Part shown: one piece after another, positions 17,358-26,612 of the stretch
Position numbering within the stretch: position 1 is the stretch's first letter
Layout of the letters: the number at the start of each line of letters is the position of its first letter
Source of the DNA: Paraburkholderia xenovorans LB400
Lineage (GTDB): Bacteria > Pseudomonadota > Gammaproteobacteria > Burkholderiales > Burkholderiaceae
DNA: 64,000 nt
Direction of reading: 5' to 3'
Assembly: GCF_000013645.1 (NCBI RefSeq)
Contig: NC_007953.1
Location: 310,001 to 374,000, forward strand
Notes under the pieces: generated by a model
Databases searched by the model: none
What the model was told of the DNA's origin: nothing
What the model saw: the letters and a program-made list of their open reading frames with translations, nothing else
Translations under genes and position numbers: made by a program

Positions 17358-17608
17358 CCAGCAGGTACCCTCGCATTAGTTTCACTTATGACGATTCCGA
17401 GAACCGCACTTGGGTCGCCGGGTCGTCCAGGCTGCAAGGATGAAAATGATTAGCGAAGCATTCTTTGCCCGCTGGTCGTCGACTCCCAATGATTTCTCAC
17501 ACGGGGCAGTGTACCAGGCTACTTCCTTCAATCCTTCGATTCCTTTCGAAGGCCGGGTCACGCCAAAAAATAGCGAATGACGAAAAAACCCAATTACGGA
17601 GACTATGC

Positions 17609-18784
17609 ATGCGTTCGTATACAAAGTGGTTAATACAGCTGTGCGGGGCTACAGCAATTATCAGTTCGTCGGCCCACGCACAGAGTTCAGTGACCCTTTA
17701 TGGAATCATTGACGAGGGCATAATGTATCTCTCGAACTCGGGTGGATCGAGTCGAACATATCTCGATTCTGTAAACGGCATAGATAGCAGTCGCTGGGGT
17801 TTAAAAGGAAGTGAAGATCTGGGCAGTGGTTTCCGCGCGATCTTTCAGATTGAATCTGGCATTAACCTGAACAGCGGGGCGTTCGCTCAAGGTGGCACTC
17901 CTTTCGGGCGTCAGGCGTACGTCGGACTTAGCAGCGCACAATACGGTAGTCTGACGTTAGGGCGGCAGTACGACATGATCTTCTACTTTCCGGCCTCTAT
18001 CAGCCCGGTTGCAATCGGCAGCGTTATTTTTGGCCATCCCGGAGATCTGGACAACACTGCTCACTCGCTGAGAGTCAATAACGCTGTGCGCTACATGAGC
18101 CCGAACTTTGGGCCCTTTACCTTCGGTGGCGAATACAGCGTAGGCGGTATCGTCGGGAACACGACATCCAATAGTGGTTATTCGCTGGGCGCCGAATTTG
18201 CCAACGGCCCACTTACAATAGCTGCAGCTTTTGAATACTTTAAAAATCCAACATCTGCAACAGCCGGATCGGGATTTTTCACAGGTAACTCTAACGGTAT
18301 CTCGCCACTCGCGCTGTCGCTGAATTCGGCTTATACGTCGGCTACGGCATACCAGGTTTTCACCGTCGCTGGCAATTATGTGATTGGTCCATTCACGTTG
18401 ATGGCGTCTGGATCGCAAACTGAATATGCAAACTTGGGCGGTGGATTCGCCGGTGCTGCGGCGCGCTTCAGGGATGTGGACGTCGGTGTCCAGTACAAGG
18501 CGACGCCATCGCTATTCTTTGCGCTTGCTTACAACTATCTGGCCGGAGCAGGTGTGCGGACGGCCGCAGGTTCCACCGTCGGAAATCAGCACTATCACCA
18601 GTTGGGCGCGATGGCCGACTACATCATTTCCAAGCGCACCGACATCTACTTCGATGCCGGTTGGCAACTTGCAAAGGGGACTTCTTCACTCGGAACAGTT
18701 GCAGTGGCGGACATCTCAAATCAAGGAGATTCGTCAAATAACCACCAGTTCCTATTCCGGCTCACTCTGCGTCAGAAGTTCTAA
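17609..18784 (+). CDS. Outer-membrane porin (Gram-negative porin 4 family)
   Basis: This 391-residue general porin has a 24-residue signal peptide ending SSSAHA, followed by the family start QSSVTLYGIIDEG. It also has the characteristic SSRWGLKGSEDLGSGFRAIF and FGRQAYVGLSS segments, alternating beta-strand pattern, and a C-terminal Phe (LRQKF) for BAM recognition. The ATG at 17609 gives a proper signal peptide; longer frames do not. It follows the MHS transporter by 251 bp and may have its own promoter. A second porin with the same pairing to an MHS transporter is at 48125. Confidence 0.95.
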   Translation: MRSYTKWLIQLCGATAIISSSAHAQSSVTLYGIIDEGIMYLSNSGGSSRTYLDSVNGIDSSRWGLKGSEDLGSGFRAIFQIESGINLNSGAFAQGGTPFGRQAYVGLSSAQYGSLTLGRQYDMIFYFPASISPVAIGSVIFGHPGDLDNTAHSLRVNNAVRYMSPNFGPFTFGGEYSVGGIVGNTTSNSGYSLGAEFANGPLTIAAAFEYFKNPTSATAGSGFFTGNSNGISPLALSLNSAYTSATAYQVFTVAGNYVIGPFTLMASGSQTEYANLGGGFAGAAARFRDVDVGVQYKATPSLFFALAYNYLAGAGVRTAAGSTVGNQHYHQLGAMADYIISKRTDIYFDAGWQLAKGTSSLGTVAVADISNQGDSSNNHQFLFRLTLRQKF

Positions 18785-18854
18785 GTTCAGGGGAAGCGAC
18801 TCTCGAATAAACTAGCCTAAGGTGTGTGGTTTTGAAAAATTCAGGAGCAGAATT

Positions 18855-18871
18855 ATGGATTTTGAATCCAT
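18855..18871. promoter_or_regulatory. Palindrome upstream of the aldehyde dehydrogenase
   Basis: ATGGATT-TTG-AATCCAT is a perfect 7-3-7 palindrome between the porin and the dehydrogenase. Its half-site ATGGAT matches that of the GntR-type sites at 11448-11705, but the centre differs, so binding by the same GntR is only a possibility. Confidence 0.4.
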
Positions 18872-18989
18872 CAGAGAATAGGCCATGTGCTACTTGGTGG
18901 TTGACTAGCGTTATAGTCCGAAAGCCGCCGCCATTGACGGTGTGCCTGCAGTTCGTGCTTTCCTTTCCTCCCTTGATATTGAATCAGAT

Positions 18990-20450
18990 ATGAGATATTC
19001 AATAAAGCTCAACGATCAAGCATTGCTTCGTCAGCATGCATACATCAATGGTGAATGGCAGACCGCCGATAACGGATCCACCTTTACTATTACCGACCCA
19101 TCGAGTGGAGACTTGCTGGCGCAGGTTCCAATGATGGGTGCTGCCGAAGCCCGTCGCGCCATTCACGCTGCTTGTATCGCGTGGTCGGTCTGGCGAAAAA
19201 AAACCGCGAAAGACCGTGCAATAGTTATGCGTAGATGGTTCAACCTGGTGTTGGAGAACGCCGACGACCTCGCGACCATATTGACGGCTGAACAAGGCAA
19301 GCCGCTAGCCGAGGCTAAGGGAGAGATTGCATATGCCGCGTCCTTCATTGAATGGTTCGCAGAAGAAGGCAAACGGGTTTCTGGTGATACGCCTGCTACT
19401 CCCGATGCAGACAAACGTATCATTGTTACCAAAGAACCGATAGGCGTGTGCGCTGCGATTACGCCATGGAACTTTCCAGCCGCAATGATTACGAGGAAGG
19501 TCGCGCCTGCGCTTGCCGCTGGTTGCACCATAGTCGTCAAACCGGCAGAAGCAACACCGCTGACGGCGCTGGCACTCGCGGTTCTGGCCGAACGAGCAGG
19601 CATCCCATCGGGCGTTCTTAATGTTATCACCGGGGATCCCAGGGCGATCGGAGCTGAATTGACTGCCAATCCTGGGGTGAGGAAGCTATCATTCACCGGG
19701 TCGACCGCCATTGGGCGAATGCTAATGGCGCAAAGCGCGCCCACGATTAAGAAGGTTACGCTGGAGCTTGGCGGCAATGCGCCGTTTATTGTATTTGATG
19801 ATGCTGACATTGATAACGCCGTGGAAGGAGCGGTGGTGTCAAAATATCGGAACAGCGGGCAGACCTGTGTTTGTCCGAACCGCTTTTACGTGCACGATGC
19901 GGTGTATGACGCCTTTGTCGAGAAGCTGTCGAAGGCTGTTTTTGAGCTAAAGGTTGGGAGCGGACGCGATCCAGGCGTCTCTATCGGTCCGCTCATTAGT
20001 GAGGCGGCTGTGAAGAAAGTCGAGGCGCACATTGCAGACGCATTGCAGAAAGGCGCGAAACTTGAGGTAGGAGGGGCGCGACACGAACTTGGGCACAGTT
20101 TCTTTCAGCCGACGGTGTTGAGCGACGTTACACCAGATATGATGCTTTCCAGGGAAGAAACGTTCGGGCCGCTAGCCGCGGTATCCCGATTTTCTTCGGA
20201 GGATGAGGTCGTCCGGCTTGCGAATGATACCGAGTATGGCTTGGCAGCGTATTTCTATAGTCGCAATATCGCGCGAGTATGGCGGCTTGCTGAGGCGCTT
20301 GAGTATGGCATGGTAGGAATTAACACCGGCTTAATATCCAATGAGGTGGCGCCGTTCGGAGGAGTCAAAGAATCGGGAATTGGTCGTGAGGGGTCACGTT
20401 ACGGGATTGAGGATTACCTGGTGATCAAGTATCTATGTCTCGCAAGTTAA
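18990..20450 (+). CDS. Succinate-semialdehyde-dehydrogenase-type aldehyde dehydrogenase
   Basis: This 486-residue ALDH oxidises an aldehyde to the acid with NAD(P). The general base is Glu259 (LELGG) and the nucleophile Cys293 in GQTCVCPNR. The second Cys two residues on is the pattern of GabD-type enzymes, where the pair acts as a redox switch. ITPWNFP and FTGSTAIG complete the family signature. The ATG at 18990 gives the normal ALDH N-terminus, but no clear ribosome binding site is visible. It ends the GntR-controlled region, so the pathway probably yields a semialdehyde. Substrate specificity is uncertain within the GabD/YneI group. Confidence 0.9.
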   Translation: MRYSIKLNDQALLRQHAYINGEWQTADNGSTFTITDPSSGDLLAQVPMMGAAEARRAIHAACIAWSVWRKKTAKDRAIVMRRWFNLVLENADDLATILTAEQGKPLAEAKGEIAYAASFIEWFAEEGKRVSGDTPATPDADKRIIVTKEPIGVCAAITPWNFPAAMITRKVAPALAAGCTIVVKPAEATPLTALALAVLAERAGIPSGVLNVITGDPRAIGAELTANPGVRKLSFTGSTAIGRMLMAQSAPTIKKVTLELGGNAPFIVFDDADIDNAVEGAVVSKYRNSGQTCVCPNRFYVHDAVYDAFVEKLSKAVFELKVGSGRDPGVSIGPLISEAAVKKVEAHIADALQKGAKLEVGGARHELGHSFFQPTVLSDVTPDMMLSREETFGPLAAVSRFSSEDEVVRLANDTEYGLAAYFYSRNIARVWRLAEALEYGMVGINTGLISNEVAPFGGVKESGIGREGSRYGIEDYLVIKYLCLAS

Positions 20451-20770
20451 TTTATGGAGTCTTTACTTTTTTTCAGCCTTGGGGAGATCTTATGAGATGG
20501 ATGGACGAAGCGCTGGATATACAGCATGTAAAGAACTGGGCTATTCTGAATCCGTCTATTGAAGACGGTTCCGAATCTTGTGTTCAGCAATTGGACGCTT
20601 TTTGTCGCTCTGCCCAAGGATTCCGCCGCTTCCCGGCACTCGAACAATTCCCGCTTGTGGCCCGAGGTCTTCCCGCTCGGGTAATACTCAATCCGGGGAC
20701 GCAGTTGGCTGGCGTGCGCCGTCATGGTGATCGCGTTTCTAGTCTTCGAATCAATTGAACAGGAGTCGGC
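20451..20770. other. Intergenic region without a recognisable gene
   Basis: Short open frames occur on both strands (for example plus 20435-20758, which would overlap the dehydrogenase stop), but none has family motifs, a good ribosome binding site or neighbour logic. It probably holds the promoter of the next dehydrogenase gene. Confidence 0.5.
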
Positions 20771-22243
20771 ATGAACGTTACCCCCTCCTCCCGCCTCCTG
20801 GGCGACGACGTCTGGCACGGACGTATTTTCACCGGTTCGTGGTGCAATGGCGCTTCAGAGGCTGAAGTGAAAGAGCCCGCCTCGGGCAAACGCCTTGCGC
20901 GCATCGGCATGGCCGATGGAGCTCTTGTTGCTGCGTCGGCGAAGACGGCGTTCGAAGCGCAGCAAGAGTGGGCCGCGCTGCCCTACGATGAGCGCGCTGC
21001 CGTATTGCGTCGTGCCGCGCGTCTTGCGGAGGAGTCGGTCGAGGAGATCGTTGGATGGATCGTGCGTGAAAGCGGTTCGACGCGCGCAAAGGCTGCCTTC
21101 GAGACACAGGTGACGGTGAAGGCACTGCACGAAGCAAGTGCATTACCGTCGCGATCGGCTGGCGAGGTGCTGCCATCGGGTCCGGGGCGGTTGTCACTCG
21201 CCCGTCGTCGTCCGCTTGGCGTGGTGGGCGTAATTTCTCCGTTCAACTTCCCGCTGTATCTGGCCATGCGTGCCGTTGCGCCCGCACTCTCCCTCGGCAA
21301 CGCGGTGGTCCTCAAGCCAGACCCGCGCACTGCGGTATGCGGCGGCTTTGTTATTGCGCGTCTTTTTGAGATGGCCGGCCTGCCGAACGGGGTTCTGCAC
21401 GTGTTGCCCGGCGACGGTGCCGCGGGCGCCGGGCTCACGAGCGATCCGCACGTCGCGATGATTCAGTTCACAGGTTCGACGAACGCGGGTCGAAAGGTTG
21501 GCGAGGCGGCTGGGCGTCATCTTAAAAAGGTCTCGCTTGAGCTGGGCGGCAAAAACTCGCTTATCGTCCTCGACGATGCCGATCTTGATCGCGCCGTCGC
21601 CAATACGGCGTGGGGTGCCTATTTGCATCAAGGCCAGATCTGCATGGCGACGGGCCGTGTGCTTGTGCAACGCGCCATATATGAGCGCTTCGTCGAAAAG
21701 CTTGTGGCGAAGGCATCGAGTCTGACGGTTGGCGACCCCGCCACGGACGATGTCGCGCTTGGACCACTTATTAACGGGACCCAACGTGATCACGTCACGC
21801 GCGTGCTCGACGCCGCGCAGCAGGCGGGCGCGCGCGTCGAAGCGGGCGGCAGTTTCCGTGACCTTTTCTTCGAGCCGACGGTGCTCACCGGCGTGACTAA
21901 AGAAAATCCGGCCTTCAGCGAGGAAATCTTCGGTCCAGTTGCGGTGGTAGTTCCGTTCGACACGGACGAGGAGGCGATAGCGCTCGCCAACGACACGGAG
22001 TACGGACTCGCGATCGCCATCGTCACATCAAACGTAGGCCGTGCGCTGCGCATGGGCGAACGTCTGCGCAGCGGCCTTCTGCACATCAACGATCAGACGG
22101 TTAACGACGAAGTGATCAACCCATTCGGTGGTGTGGGTGCATCGGGAAACGGAACGAGCGTCGGCGGCCCAGCGAACTGGGAGGAATTCACGCAATGGCA
22201 ATGGCTCACGGTCAAGGGCGAAGCGCCGCTTTATCCGCTCTAA
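20771..22243 (+). CDS. Benzaldehyde/vanillin-dehydrogenase-like aldehyde dehydrogenase
   Basis: This 490-residue ALDH is of the aromatic-aldehyde group: ISPFNFPLYLAMRAVAPAL is the sequence around the substrate tunnel, the base is in LELGGKNS and the nucleophile is the Cys of GQICMATGR. AGGAG stands 6 nt before the ATG. It should oxidise an aryl or bulky aldehyde to the acid with NAD(P) in the cytoplasm. It is only loosely linked to neighbours: downstream lies an IS3 relic and a truncated FAD monooxygenase. Codon use looks more GC-rich than in the GabD-type gene upstream, suggesting a different origin. Confidence 0.9.
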   Translation: MNVTPSSRLLGDDVWHGRIFTGSWCNGASEAEVKEPASGKRLARIGMADGALVAASAKTAFEAQQEWAALPYDERAAVLRRAARLAEESVEEIVGWIVRESGSTRAKAAFETQVTVKALHEASALPSRSAGEVLPSGPGRLSLARRRPLGVVGVISPFNFPLYLAMRAVAPALSLGNAVVLKPDPRTAVCGGFVIARLFEMAGLPNGVLHVLPGDGAAGAGLTSDPHVAMIQFTGSTNAGRKVGEAAGRHLKKVSLELGGKNSLIVLDDADLDRAVANTAWGAYLHQGQICMATGRVLVQRAIYERFVEKLVAKASSLTVGDPATDDVALGPLINGTQRDHVTRVLDAAQQAGARVEAGGSFRDLFFEPTVLTGVTKENPAFSEEIFGPVAVVVPFDTDEEAIALANDTEYGLAIAIVTSNVGRALRMGERLRSGLLHINDQTVNDEVINPFGGVGASGNGTSVGGPANWEEFTQWQWLTVKGEAPLYPL

Positions 22244-22334
22244 GAAACTCTAACAGAATGAATTCAGGAGAGAACTGGTTCGCAGCTGAGAGGGGCGAAG
22301 CCGCATAATTCATCCAGCTATCGGATTCGTCAAA

Positions 22335-22700
22335 CGAGGGCGAGGTCAGGGCTGCGCTGGGTGGGCCTACATTCGGTAATGTCGGTGAGCCACTTTTCAT
22401 TCGGGGCTGCTGCACGGACGTCACGATTGATGAGCTTCTCCGGCGCAGGCCTATTTCGCCACGACATGAATACCTGCTGCTTACCCAATGGGGCGCGTAT
22501 TCGACGATTTCTGTAGCAACGGTGATTGTGTTCGAAGATGCCCTCCGATATGGAGAGCCTCATGGTGAATCGGATGCAGAGGGCACATCCGATCCAGCGC
22601 AGGTCAACCCATGTGTCGCTGCAGCCGCTCCAGGCGAGGTGAGAGACCAGATTGTCCACGCGAACGACGGATAGAGGTAGCGTCGTGGCCTGGCCCATCG
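22335..22700 (-). mobile_element. IS3-family (IS150-like) transposase relic
   Basis: One minus-strand frame contains FEHNHRCYRNRRIRAPLGKQ and, after an apparent internal deletion, RPAPEKLINRD and APNEKWLTDITE. These are the HTH_21 region and the start of the DDE integrase core of IS3-family OrfB. OrfA, the rest of the catalytic core and the terminal repeats are missing, so it is a dead fragment. Confidence 0.75.
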
Positions 22701-22719
22701 TCGTCGGATGTTCGTGCGT

Positions 22720-23831
22720 TCAGATCGGCGCGCGTAGAGCTTGCTGTGTTTCAATCATGATACGAGTGTGCTCCTCTCTTGAACCACTTTCGCGCTCGAT
22801 CTCGCCGAGACGGCCGGACGCGCTCACGACAAGCCTTGCACGGTCGTAGTGTCGACCGGCATAGGCGATAAATGCGCCTTCGAGTGAGCGACGCCGCGCG
22901 AGTTCCTCGCTGAGGACGATCGCCCCTTCGACCGCAATACCGGCCCTGGAAGCCAGATGCGGCGTGGTCGCATGCACGGCATCACCAAGAAGCACGATAC
23001 GCCCCTTGTGCCATGGCCCGTTAATCATGTGCCCGGCAAGCGGTCGATAAAGCAGCCGGTGGTTCATCAATGAACCGTCGAGTGGTCCGCGACGGAATTC
23101 ACCCACCGCACCCCCGAACTCTTCGAGGAGTTCGGCAAGCATCATGGGCCATTGTTCCGGTGCGATGAAGTCCATGCCTTCCCGTTTGTCGAGGACGAAT
23201 AGATAGCACTCGGTTTGACTGATCGGGTTCAATCCGGCCTTGGTTGTCTTCCCCATGTACATCAGGGAGTTCTCCTGAAGACGGGGCACAACTGCGCGCC
23301 ATGAGCGCTGTCCGGTGAAGGGTGGACCTGGAAACTCGGGCTTCACATACTTGCGTACTGGGGAGTTGATGCCGTCCGCACCGATCACGAGATCGTATCG
23401 GGCGCGACTTCCGTCGTTAAATGACACCTCCACGCCTTCGGCGTCCTGTGTGAGCGTTTCGAACGTCACGCCAAGACGCGCATTGGTGTCGGCTTTGCGG
23501 GTTGCCCGGCCGAGAATTTCGGCGAGCGTGGTCCGCATGATGCCCGCGACACCCGGCAATTCGTCGGCGCCGACCGCTGGTGCGATAGGGACGGTGACTG
23601 TAAGGTTGCTATTGGCATCGCAAACGTCAACCGCATTCCAGAATCCGCCGCTCGCAAGTACTTCGTCTGCGACACCGACCTCACGAAGGCCGCGCAGCGT
23701 AGGGCCGCTGATTGTGATGCCAGCGCCGCCGGGCGCCCATAATGGGTTCAGTTCGACGAGATCGACCTGAATGCCTTGCCGGCTCAGAAGAATGGCGGCG
23801 CTCATGCCTCCGATGCCACCGCAGTCGGCGC
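22720..23831 (-). pseudogene. FAD-dependent aromatic-ring monooxygenase, N-terminally truncated
   Basis: This is a flavoprotein monooxygenase of the salicylate/para-hydroxybenzoate hydroxylase type. Visible motifs are the second half of the FAD loop (GGIGGMSAAILLSRQG), the DG motif (YDLVIGADGINSPVRK) and the GD motif (LLGDAVHATTPH). The first strand and first glycine of GxGxxG are missing: the frame runs instead into RDRADC and a tail derived from antisense of a dehydrogenase fragment. So the 5' end was lost by recombination at about 23825-23865. The remaining 370 residues are open, but FAD binding should be impaired. If translation began upstream in the fused frame, a product could exist. 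Confidence 0.75.
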
Positions 23832-23844
23832 GATCCCTACTTGT

Positions 23845-24020
23845 GGCTGAATTTTCGGTCGGCGTAAACAATGCCGAACGCCATGCCGTAGCGTGCAACA
23901 TGGCGACCCGCGCCGCCCAGACCGACGATGCCGAGAGTGCGGCCATGACATGCGCTCGCGCATGACGCACAGAACATCGAAGTCCACCAGCTTGCCGCGA
24001 ATGTCATCGGGTTCGAGTAC
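23845..24020 (-). pseudogene. D-2-hydroxyacid dehydrogenase fragment
   Basis: Two pieces of a PGDH-like dehydrogenase remain: EPDDIRGKLVDFDVLCVMRERM and, directly joined in another frame, the Rossmann loop RTLGIVGLGGAGRHVARYG. Both closely match the frameshifted dehydrogenase at 29051-30129 (ILDPDDIRGKLVDFNILCVM and VIVGLGGVGRHVARYG), but about 270 bp between them have been deleted. The fragment ends where the truncated FAD monooxygenase begins. Confidence 0.75.
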
Positions 24021-24744
24021 TGAACCGCCCCGGGGCGGTTCACATCGATGAGCGCGAGCTTTGTCTCGGGCAAAGGCGAACACAGCAGACCCGCGACAAT
24101 CGTCGCGACTGATCGCCGGTCTGCTGTGTCTGCAGCACGCCTTTGATTCGTCTGACGAGTATGTCGTCTGGTAATGGGTAGAGGACCCGTATTGCGTACG
24201 CCGGGAGACCGGCCGGCAAGGTTGCCTCGCCGCGTGGCAAACCGGTTGCCGACCTCTGATACCGTGGAAAGAGAGATGGCTGCACAAATCCGGACAGTCG
24301 AATAAACGGAACACCCGGGGACACTTAAGGATTTCGGACGACTGTCCGAACGAGTGAGGCCATTTTCCGGTTTCGCGCTTGGAGCGCGGTAGTTGACACC
24401 CACGTTGACACTTGCGCATGACGAAGATAACATCCCCAACAGTCCTTACGCGCAAGCATGGTTTTCCCGAAGTACCGCATGTCCGGTCGCAAGCGTCGTT
24501 TGAATGTCGTGCGTTGGTTCCAGACGCTGCCGTGGGATATCCACGGCAGGTGATCTGCATGGCGATACTGGCAGCGTGCAGTGGTTTGCGATATGTGTCG
24601 TGGTCGTAGTCGTAGTTGCGATCGACCCTGCACAACGATGGACAGTCCCCAGGCATCATTCTATTCAAGCTCTTAAAGCTGGTTTGTCCACGGTTGCCCG
24701 TCGTCAGGGTCCCCCGAAATGCAGCATATTTAAAGTCAAGGGTT
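24021..24744. other. Gene-poor stretch before the TetR gene
   Basis: No intact gene is visible. The stretch contains a diverged repeat shared with 39222-39285, two tandem GTTGACA boxes 12 bp apart (24392-24398 and 24404-24410), a TCG-rich run near 24595-24625 and presumably the promoter of the TetR gene. Open frames crossing it have no family motifs. Confidence 0.5.
24262..24320. repeat. Diverged repeat, copy 1
   Basis: The core GGCTGC[A/G]CAAAT[C/G]CGGACAGTC with similar flanks recurs at 39222-39285 in the same orientation. Both copies sit in degraded DNA next to relics. The origin is unknown. Confidence 0.5.
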
Positions 24745-25404
24745 ATGGAAGAAGGTAGCAATATTTCGCGCAGGCGCAGGACGGCTCTTACTGAGGGTAG
24801 CGCCGATTACAAACTCAAGCGTGATGAAATAGTCCAGGCCGCAGTAAAATTATTCAAGGAAAAAGGCTACAAGTCCACAACGCTTAGCGATATCGCAAAG
24901 CGCGCAGGCCTTGACCGCGCTACGGTGTATTACTACGTTGGTAGCAAGGAAGAACTGTTTCACGAGGCGGTCAAAGGAATTCTGGATGAGAATGTCATTG
25001 AAGCAGAGCGCCTGCTGCGCGTTACCACGATGGGTCCGCGGGAGAAGCTCGAGCGACTGATCGAGCGCTTGATGACTTCCTACGAGGAGAACTATCCACA
25101 CGTGTATGTCTACATACAGGAAGAGATGTTCGAAGTCGAAGGCGAGCGCACGCCGTGGGCAAAGCAAATGGTTCGACAGACCAGGCGTTTTGAAAGCGCT
25201 GTCTCCACTCTCCTGGATCAAGGCGTTACGCAAGGGATTTTTCGGGACGATATTCCTGTGAGGCTCGCCGCAAATGCAATATTTGGCATGTTCAACTGGA
25301 CTCATCGATGGTTCAAGCCGGGCGGCAAGCAAACAGCTCGGCATGTTGCTTCAGCTTTCTGCAAGATTTTTTTCGACGGCATGCAAGATGCCAAACAACC
25401 ATAA
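24745..25404 (+). CDS. TetR-family transcriptional regulator
   Basis: This 219-residue TetR protein starts MEEGSNISRRRR, with a basic N-terminal arm. The DNA-binding domain spans about residues 25-72 (IVQAAVKLFKEKGYKSTTLS, then LDRATVYYYVGSKEELF). It carries a TetR_C-type ligand domain of the kind found in regulators of fatty-acid or ketone catabolism. It stands alone, with no intact target next to it: the flanking genes are a monooxygenase relic and the end of a lacI gene in convergent orientation. It is the best candidate inside the window for the regulator of the GTCAACAT palindromes at 34-56 kb. That is inference only; two GTTGACA boxes upstream are direct repeats, not that palindrome. 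Confidence 0.92.
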   Translation: MEEGSNISRRRRTALTEGSADYKLKRDEIVQAAVKLFKEKGYKSTTLSDIAKRAGLDRATVYYYVGSKEELFHEAVKGILDENVIEAERLLRVTTMGPREKLERLIERLMTSYEENYPHVYVYIQEEMFEVEGERTPWAKQMVRQTRRFESAVSTLLDQGVTQGIFRDDIPVRLAANAIFGMFNWTHRWFKPGGKQTARHVASAFCKIFFDGMQDAKQP

Positions 25405-25595
25405 GGAAGGTCGGTAACGCTCCGCATGCTGGCTGCGGTATGCATTACTCTGAACGCGGTGACGATTGTCGGAACGACGAACTGCTACCCTGGAACGTGC
25501 TCGACAGGGTGCCCCGGCGCTGTTGGTCGACGCGTACTTCCTCGGTTGAGATGTGAATATTGTCCGCGCAAGCGCGTCGAAGATCTGCCACCGTT

Positions 25596-26612
25596 TCAAT
25601 CGGCGGATCGTACGGTGGCGCGTTCAATCAGCGCGCACGGTATGACTATGTTGGTGGGGCGCACCTCGCCCGTCACCTGCTCGCAAACCAACGCGACGGT
25701 TGAGCCGATCATCTGTTCAAGATCCTGGCGCACAGTCGTCAACTGGTATGCGCCCCACGCCGCTTGCGGTACGTCGTCGAAACCTATGACGCCGACGTGA
25801 CCAGGTGAGTGCAGTCCTAACTCACTACGAAGAACATCCAGCGCGGCGATAGCCATATGATCGTTCGCGACGAACAAGGCATCCGGCGCGCGGCCGGCTG
25901 TGAACAGGCGGCGCGTTGCCTCGCTCGCAAGTTTGAAGTCGTAGTGACCTGCTTCGCGGCGCGCGAGCGGCACGTTGCGAGCCGCCAGCGCATCGGTGAA
26001 TCCACGTTCGCGCTCCAGACTGGTCGACGAATTATCGAGGCCGGCCAGAAATGCGATCCGCCGATACCCGCGATCGACGAGCAAATTGGCCGCCATCTGG
26101 CCGCCGCTATAGTTGTCTGATGTGATCGAGCTAAGCGTGTTCTGACTGCGACGCCGTGGGTCCGACACACGATTGAATTGCACGACCGGCACGCCGAGAT
26201 CCGCACACGTTCGCGCCAGCCTCGGCGACAAATTCGCCGACGCCATGACTATACCGTCTACCTGATACTCCAGAATTTCGGCCAGAATCGCGTCCGCGTC
26301 TTCATCCATTTCGGCGATGAACATAAGAACGTGATATCCCTCTTTCTGGAACTTCTGCGACATTTTCTCAAGTGCCAGCGGATAAAATTGATTCTCGAGA
26401 TAGCTCATCACCAACGCGACAATGTGACTTCGGCGCGTGATCAGGCTGCGCGCCAAGGCGTTAGGGCGATAGCCAAGTTTCTTTGCGGCCGCCAGAACTT
26501 TGCGACGCGTTTCCTCCGAGACACTGGCTCCTGGTGTAAAAGTGCGGCTAACCGCAGACTGCGATACCTTGGCCAGGTCCGCTACGTCCTGAGAGCGGGC
26601 TGCAGTTTTCAT
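25596..26612 (-). CDS. LacI-family transcriptional regulator
   Basis: This 338-residue LacI/GalR regulator has a DNA-binding domain at about residues 8-55 (VADLAKVSQSAVSRTF, then KKLGYRPNALARSL) followed by a periplasmic-binding-protein-like sugar or acid sensor domain (ALFVANDHMAIAALDVL, VGVIGFDDVP). I place the start at the ATG at 26612, which overlaps the stop of the SDR gene in an ATGA, so it is the last gene of the hisD-SDR-lacI operon. It probably represses that operon through the palindrome at 28751-28766 and responds to the substrate or an intermediate. The recognition helix reads SQSAVSRTF, where most family members have VSxxTVSR. Confidence 0.93.
   Translation of the reverse strand: MKTAARSQDVADLAKVSQSAVSRTFTPGASVSEETRRKVLAAAKKLGYRPNALARSLITRRSHIVALVMSYLENQFYPLALEKMSQKFQKEGYHVLMFIAEMDEDADAILAEILEYQVDGIVMASANLSPRLARTCADLGVPVVQFNRVSDPRRRSQNTLSSITSDNYSGGQMAANLLVDRGYRRIAFLAGLDNSSTSLERERGFTDALAARNVPLARREAGHYDFKLASEATRRLFTAGRAPDALFVANDHMAIAALDVLRSELGLHSPGHVGVIGFDDVPQAAWGAYQLTTVRQDLEQMIGSTVALVCEQVTGEVRPTNIVIPCALIERATVRSAD

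Noticed and set aside
20435..20758. A 107-codon plus-strand frame after the GabD-type gene
   Set aside because: It has no family motif and no ribosome binding site, and an overlapping minus-strand frame is equally open.
24392..24410. Two GTTGACA boxes before the TetR gene as another site of the 18-bp palindrome
   Set aside because: They are direct, not inverted, repeats and lie about 335 bp from the gene, so I did not count them in the regulon.
24595..24625. TCG/TAG-rich run as a CRISPR-like or tandem repeat array
   Set aside because: It is a short low-complexity run without unit structure or spacers.
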